Shown: piece after piece, positions 33,422 to 37,330 of the stretch | How the letters are laid out: the number at the start of each line of letters is the position of its first letter | How positions within the stretch are numbered: position 1 is the first letter of the stretch | NCBI GenBank assembly: GCA_015207195.1 | Contig: JADEXJ010000050.1 | Location: 1 to 37,330 of the forward strand | DNA from: Pleurocapsales cyanobacterium LEGE 10410 | Lineage (GTDB): Bacteria > Cyanobacteriota > Cyanobacteriia > Cyanobacteriales > Xenococcaceae | DNA length: 37,330 nucleotides | Reading direction: 5' to 3' | Made by a program: the position numbers and the translations under genes | The notes under the pieces: generated by a model | Seen by the model: only the letters and a program-made list of their open reading frames with translations | Told to the model about the DNA's origin: nothing | The model's database searches: none

Positions 33422-33656
33422 TGTCAATTTTGCTAAAGCTAAAAAATCAAGCTTATTTTAACTTCTCAATTTTAGCTGCAACTAAACTACAAAAACTTAC
33501 AAAGCACAATCCAGTTAGATTTCAGCAGTCGCAGGTTTTTCTAGCTGAATGGCTACTCCCAATAAAATATTAGGTTGACCTTGATATAAAGGTTGGTGAT
33601 ATAAAGGTTTGTGGGGAAGAGGATAAACATTATTGATTCGCTCAAGAGATGTTTTA

Positions 33657-34572
33657 TTTTTTTCTAGTGTGGCAAAATAGACTGGATTAATTTAGTTTCC
33701 AGTTCGAGTAAATAATTTTCAGGGTCACGGCGAAAACGACGTTGTTGAAGGCGTGTATGTCGAAGTTGTTCCAAGTGTGAACGTCGATCTCGCCAAGAAA
33801 CCAAGTCCACGGTAGCTAAATCTCTAGCGGTGAAAGTTTTGATTCGAGTAACGACAGTGGCAATGAGACGAGAAGAACCACGGATTAACGTTGAAGCAGG
33901 AGCTTTCTTGCGACCAGTAGTGCGACGGCTATGATGGCGAAAAGAACCAAAAACTTGTTCTAAATCATTATTGGTTTTGGGTAAATGATCGACTTGATGA
34001 CAATGAAATAATCCAGACCAATAACTACGGGTGATTTTAAGTAAATAGGGAATGGAATCGGCTAGAGAACCAAGTTGTTCTTTATGGTCAGACATAAATA
34101 TCATCCAAGCTCCAAAACGTTGTTGGACAAATAGTCGTGGCAGTTGTTCTTCATTTTTCTCTTAATGAGGAGTGAATCTGTGGCACGCTTCGATACTCTT
34201 GATATCGAAGACTTCCGACATAAGCGATTAAATAAGCGCCCAAATTCATGTTCTGGTAATGCCCAACTTGCTTCTTCTTCAGGTCGATATACTTGATGAT
34301 AGCGTTGGCATTCCCGATGAGGGCAACGCCTCACCTTCAACTTTATTCGGACGACTCCTGACAAGGTTCTGATTGTTCTCCAGTTATCGTAGTCACTCCA
34401 CATTTTCTGACCGCAGCTAGGACAGTTTTGATGGATGCACTCCAGGATAACTTCCTGATTGGCTTGGGGCACTGACGTTTTTCTGACCATTGATTTTCAG
34501 TAGATGTCGTTCCTCTAAGCTTACTCAAGATTTCGGTTCAACTCCAGTCTATTTTGCCACTCTAGAAAAAAA
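33657..34572 (-). mobile_element. Defective insertion sequence with 30-bp inverted repeats
   Basis: The ends 33657-33686 and 34543-34572 are complementary at 29 of 30 positions (core TGGCAAAATAGACTGGA). They bracket a single broken transposase on the minus strand. Total size is about 916 bp, shorter than an intact element would need, because the middle of the transposase is gone. The T/A runs at the very ends make the exact boundary and any target duplication uncertain. It lies between the tRNA-Pro gene and the hydrolase gene, without visibly interrupting either. Confidence 0.85.
33664..34490 (-). pseudogene. Transposase, frameshifted and internally deleted
   Basis: The 5' part starts at 34490 (MVRKTSVPQANQEVILECIH) and holds a zinc-finger-like region, CPSCGQKM…RRCPHREC. 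It reads correctly to RPEEEASWALPEHEFG. There a one-base insertion (an extra G in TTTGGGCGC, near 34235) throws it out of frame. In the shifted frame the sense continues as AYLIAYVGSLRYQEYRSVPQ and then IHSSLR. After that a large deletion removes the catalytic core. The 3' part resumes in another frame (NEEQLPRLFVQQRFGAWMIF) and ends with LPKTNNDLEQVFGSFRHHSR and a basic tail to 33664. The family is a zinc-finger DDE-like IS group I have seen in cyanobacteria but cannot name. Inactive. Confidence 0.8.
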
Positions 34573-34694
34573 ACGGTAAGTTACCTTGACTTATTGCGAT
34601 CGCCTGAGAAGCCAAAGGCTTGATTTGTTAAAAGCTATACGATTTTTGGGGATTAGTGCCATATTTAATTAATAACTACTATTGATGACAAGAT

Positions 34695-35525
34695 ATGGAA
34701 TTGAATACAGAAATTAAAGGGCGAGGGTATCCTATTCTCTGCTTGCACGGTCATCCTGGTTGCGCTGCAAGTATGTCTGTATTTACCAATTATCTATCGC
34801 AGCAACATCAAACTATTACTCCCGACTTGCGGGGTTATGGCAAGAGTCGCTATGGAAAAAATTTTGTCATGCAGGAACATTTAACAGATCTCATAGCTTT
34901 ATTAGACAAACTTCAGCTCGAAAACTGTCTAGTATTGGGTTGGTCTTTGGGGGGGATTATCGCTATGGAATTAGCCCTGGCACAGCCTGAAAGGTTTAAA
35001 GGAATGATTTTAATTGCCACCGCAGCCCACCCTGTTAGTAGTCATCCTCGCCCCAGTTGGCAAGATTTATTGTTTACTGGTATCGGTGGAATAGTAAATT
35101 ATATACGACCAGCCTGGCAATGGAACATTGATACTTTTGGCAAGCGATCGCTGTTTCGTTATTTGATTAGTAATCATCAACCAGAGTCTTATCAGTATTT
35201 GGCAAGAGAAGGCGTACCTGCTTATTGGCAAACCTCAAAGGTGGCAGATATAGCTTTATCAACTGCGATTCGGCAGGGTTACAATCGTCTGTCAGACTTA
35301 CATCGGATCGATATTCCTTGTCTTATGCTATCGGGGGCAAGCGATCGCCATATTACCGCAGAGGCTAGTCGAAAAACCGCTCATTATCTAAAAAATTGCC
35401 AATACATTAATTATCCTCAAGTGGCTCATTTGTTTCCCTGGGAAATTCCCGACTTGGTTTTGGCGGATATTCAACAGTGGTTGGATCGAATTGATTTGCA
35501 AAAGTCCGCAGATAAACGCAGATAG
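34695..35525 (+). CDS. Alpha/beta hydrolase
   Basis: A 276-residue hydrolase fold protein. HGHPGCAAS forms the oxyanion region, GWSLGG is the nucleophile elbow with Ser84, Asp is likely in SGASDRHI (about residue 217), and His in QVAHLFPWEIP (about 245), completing the triad. Homologues act on esters, peroxides, haloalkanes or quinone-pathway intermediates such as SHCHC, so the substrate is not clear; the adjacency to bioB raises a BioH-like role in pimeloyl-ester hydrolysis. The final residues (SADKRR) and stop are encoded inside a dispersed repeat. ATG at 34695. No signal peptide. Confidence 0.82.
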   Translation: MELNTEIKGRGYPILCLHGHPGCAASMSVFTNYLSQQHQTITPDLRGYGKSRYGKNFVMQEHLTDLIALLDKLQLENCLVLGWSLGGIIAMELALAQPERFKGMILIATAAHPVSSHPRPSWQDLLFTGIGGIVNYIRPAWQWNIDTFGKRSLFRYLISNHQPESYQYLAREGVPAYWQTSKVADIALSTAIRQGYNRLSDLHRIDIPCLMLSGASDRHITAEASRKTAHYLKNCQYINYPQVAHLFPWEIPDLVLADIQQWLDRIDLQKSADKRR

Positions 35526-35534
35526 ACGCAGATG
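35504..35534 (-). repeat. 31-bp dispersed repeat, copy 3
   Basis: On the minus strand it reads CATCTGCGTC, TATCTGCGTT, TATCTGCGGAC, matching the other copies with C in place of T at several positions. It overlaps the last codons and stop of the hydrolase gene. Confidence 0.8.
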
Positions 35535-35602
35535 CTTCTCAGTTAATGCTGTTCGATTTTGTTGAAAATCCCTTCATGACCATTTCATGTTTGAGGTTGC
35601 TC

Positions 35603-35635
35603 GACTTTTGACTTTTGACTTTTGACTTTTGACTT
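35603..35635. repeat. Heptamer tandem repeat, 4 x GACTTTT plus a partial copy
   Basis: Four perfect copies from 35603 to 35630, then GACTT. It lies in the 205-bp gap before bioB and uses a different unit from the other heptamer arrays. Confidence 0.9.
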
Positions 35636-35730
35636 ATTTTAATTTCTCTTGATCTAACCTGGGCTAGTCGTGATACAACAATAAAGTTATCTGTTGATAA
35701 AAAGCCGTTCTGAAAGGATAAACGATCGCC

Positions 35731-36750
35731 ATGACCAATCTTGATTATAATGCTGTAGCGGAACTTTCTCTATCGGGGGAGTTAGTCGATCGCGCCACGG
35801 CTAAAGATATTTTGAATGCGCCAGATTTAGTATTGCTAGAACAGTTAGCAGCAGCCTATAAAGTGCGTTATCATTATTGGTCGAATCGCGTTAGGCTTCA
35901 TTTTTTACTCAACGCTCAAAGTGGCTTGTGTCCCGAAGACTGTAATTATTGTTCGCAATCAAAAATTTCGTCGGCAGAAATTGAAAAATATCCCCTAATT
36001 GCTCAAGAAAAGATCGTCCAGGCAGCAGATCGGGCAGCTAATTTGCAAGCGGGTACTTTCTGCATGGCGATTTCGGGGCGATCGCCTTCGGAGTCGGTAT
36101 TTGACAACGTGCTAGAGGCGTTTAAGGCGGTCAAAACCAAACACGATCTAAAAATTTGTGCTTGTCTGGGCTTGTTGAGTGAATCACAAACTCAACGTCT
36201 GGCTGAGGTGGGGGTAGATCGGGTGAACCATAACTTAAATACTTCAGAAAACCATCACGAAAATATTTGTAGCACTCATACCTTCCGCGATCGCGTTGCC
36301 ACGATTAAAAACGTCCAGAAAGCAGGAATTACTACCTGTTCGGGGGGAATATTGGGCATGAATGAAAGCGATGAGGATATTATCGACTTGGCTTATTCTC
36401 TACGGGAGTTAGACGTTACCAGCGTACCGATTAACTTTTTGATTCCCATTGCAGGCACGCCTCTGGCAGATATTAACCAGCTAAACCCCCGTCGCTGTTT
36501 GCGGATTTTAAATCTGTTTAGGTTCATCTTACCCAAACAAGAAATTAGAATTGCTGGAGGAAGGGAAGTGCATTTGCGATCGCTACAGGTAATGGGTTTA
36601 TATCCCGCCAACTCTATTTTTGTCGGTGATTATCTGACTACCAAAGGACAAGCTGCTAGTAGCGATCTCGCTATGATTCGCGATGCTGGGTTTGTTTTGG
36701 AAAAGCCCGACGGTTCGATTTTAGAATCAGATTTATCGATTGTTCATTGA
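35731..36750 (+). CDS. bioB: Biotin synthase
   Basis: A 339-residue radical SAM enzyme that inserts sulfur into dethiobiotin to make biotin. The SAM cluster motif CPEDCNYC has Cys67, Cys71 and Cys74. [20 protein letters not shown] and the [20 protein letters not shown] region carry the remaining conserved residues, including cysteines and Arg (near RIAGGRE) that hold the auxiliary 2Fe-2S cluster. It has the usual TIM-barrel length. ATG at 35731, with AAAGGA about 13 bases upstream. Other bio genes are not in the window; the upstream hydrolase could supply a BioH-like step, which is speculative. Confidence 0.96.
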   Translation: MTNLDYNAVAELSLSGELVDRATAKDILNAPDLVLLEQLAAAYKVRYHYWSNRVRLHFLLNAQSGLCPEDCNYCSQSKISSAEIEKYPLIAQEKIVQAADRAANLQAGTFCMAISGRSPSESVFDNVLEAFKAVKTKHDLKICACLGLLSESQTQRLAEVGVDRVNHNLNTSENHHENICSTHTFRDRVATIKNVQKAGITTCSGGILGMNESDEDIIDLAYSLRELDVTSVPINFLIPIAGTPLADINQLNPRRCLRILNLFRFILPKQEIRIAGGREVHLRSLQVMGLYPANSIFVGDYLTTKGQAASSDLAMIRDAGFVLEKPDGSILESDLSIVH

Positions 36751-36897
36751 TAGTTATGGTCTATTGCACTTGCTGTTGATAACAAATACTTGAATTGTTT
36801 TATGGCGATCGCAAGGTAGTTAAATACACTGAAATCATCGATTTGGGTTGATTAACCTGTAATTAACCAACTCTTAACTACAATTTCACCACATTAG

Positions 36898-37227
36898 ATG
36901 TTTTCCATTAATTTCTTTGCTCTACTCGTACCTATAGATTCGATTACATTTTCTAGCATCAATTTCTTAGCAACCGAGATTACCGAATCCGATCCTTCAA
37001 TCGTCTTAGCTGGAGTGTTGCTTAGTGCCGTTACTATTTACTTCGCTGCCAAAATTGGCGGAGAAATTTCTGCTGCCTTAGACTTTCCCTCCGTGTTGGG
37101 GGAATTGCTTGGTGGCGTGATTGTCGGCGTTTCTGCTTTACATCTTTTGGTTTTCCCAGAAGCAGGTATAGAAGCCTCCGACTCTTTAATTATGCAGTTT
37201 CTCCTGTGGGGGCGACAACAGAGTTGA
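36898..37227 (+). pseudogene. Cation/proton antiporter (CPA2-like), 5' fragment, broken
   Basis: The first about 100 residues match the N terminus of cyanobacterial cation/H+ antiporters: LAGVLLSAVTIYFAAKIGGE, then DFPSVLGELLGGVIVGVSAL and HLLVFPEAG. These are the first two or three membrane helices. After SDSLIMQFL, near base 37205, the sequence turns to LWGRQQS and stops, whereas the family continues with further helices for several hundred residues. The downstream bases (37228-37330) do not resume the antiporter in any frame I read. An insertion or a deletion junction at about 37205 is the likely cause. The right edge of the window prevents seeing the rest. Confidence 0.7.
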
Positions 37228-37257
37228 AAGGTAAGCAGAGAGGGGAATTGAAAAAGC

Positions 37258-37282
37258 CAGTCTCCCAAAACATGAGAGACTG
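37258..37282. terminator. Hairpin downstream of the antiporter break
   Basis: CAGTCTC (37258-37264) pairs with GAGACTG (37276-37282) over an 11-base loop, without a T-run. It may be a terminator-like or end structure of whatever disrupted the antiporter gene. Confidence 0.35.
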
Positions 37283-37330
37283 TTATCAATAAGTTTAATT
37301 GTTGAAAACGCAATGCTTCAACTTCCTGAA

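Noticed and set aside
33352-33573. Open frame of 73 codons over the tRNA-Pro gene
   Set aside because: The first half is the tRNA itself; no start signal and no coherent protein.
37038-37313. 91-codon frame on the minus strand at the right edge
   Set aside because: Most of it is antisense to the antiporter fragment; the remaining part was not recognisable as a transposase.
1-37330. CRISPR array, rRNA genes, prophage genes or a plasmid origin
   Set aside because: None seen. The tandem repeats have 7-base units without spacers, and no phage structural genes or replication initiator are present.

Overview
The window looks like a chromosomal segment of a cyanobacterium. The palindrome GCGATCGC (HIP1) recurs throughout the coding regions. 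Intergenic gaps carry heptamer tandem repeats (STRR type), and several genes have forms I associate with cyanobacteria: RibBA with a C-terminal extension, a TIGR03960-type radical SAM protein, GH57/DUF3536 next to glgB, ClC with CBS and USP-like tails, and short zinc-ribbon and secreted proteins. I cannot assign a genus. Most genes are housekeeping, separated by repeat-rich gaps. Several places show mobile-element decay.

Layout. 1-676: the start of an IS630-type transposase, a frameshifted and truncated RelE-like toxin remnant, its apparently intact antitoxin, and an unknown 53-residue protein (all minus). 745-6968: TIGR03960-type radical SAM protein and SNF2 helicase (plus). The gap between them holds a 122-bp palindromic element and a possible structured leader. 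7004-7125: a MITE-like element between the convergent helicase and lipA. 8218-11969: a stand-alone response regulator, a 59-residue membrane protein, and a tight pair of AI-2E family transporter plus DUF39 homocysteine-biosynthesis protein. 12085-15204: a hypothetical basic protein (minus), then TPR protein, PlsC acyltransferase and SRPBCC protein (plus). 15279-18450: a two-gene minus operon of a ParA ATPase and a PEP-synthase-like protein with a decayed ATP-grasp domain. 18645-25231: ClC channel/transporter, zinc-ribbon protein, aroA and ribBA. 25645-31511: GH57/DUF3536 protein and glgB, with two small conserved-looking genes between them. 31830-33174: orphan HicB-like protein and leuB. 33348-37330: tRNA-Pro(CGG), a defective IS with 30-bp inverted repeats, alpha/beta hydrolase, bioB, and the 5' end of a cation/proton antiporter that breaks off.

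Functional themes: cofactor and amino-acid synthesis (lipoate, riboflavin, biotin, leucine, shikimate, homocysteine), alpha-glucan metabolism (glgB with GH57), membrane lipid and ion transport, and nucleic-acid remodelling. The most interesting points are the ParA/degenerate PEP-synthase operon, the ClC protein with arginine where the gating glutamate is expected, the broken toxin beside an intact antitoxin, the defective IS whose original reading frames can still be read, and dispersed repeats that supply the final codons and stop codons of two genes. I did not find a clear-cut new defence or biosynthetic system. The ParA/PEP-synthase-like pair is the best candidate for undescribed biology.
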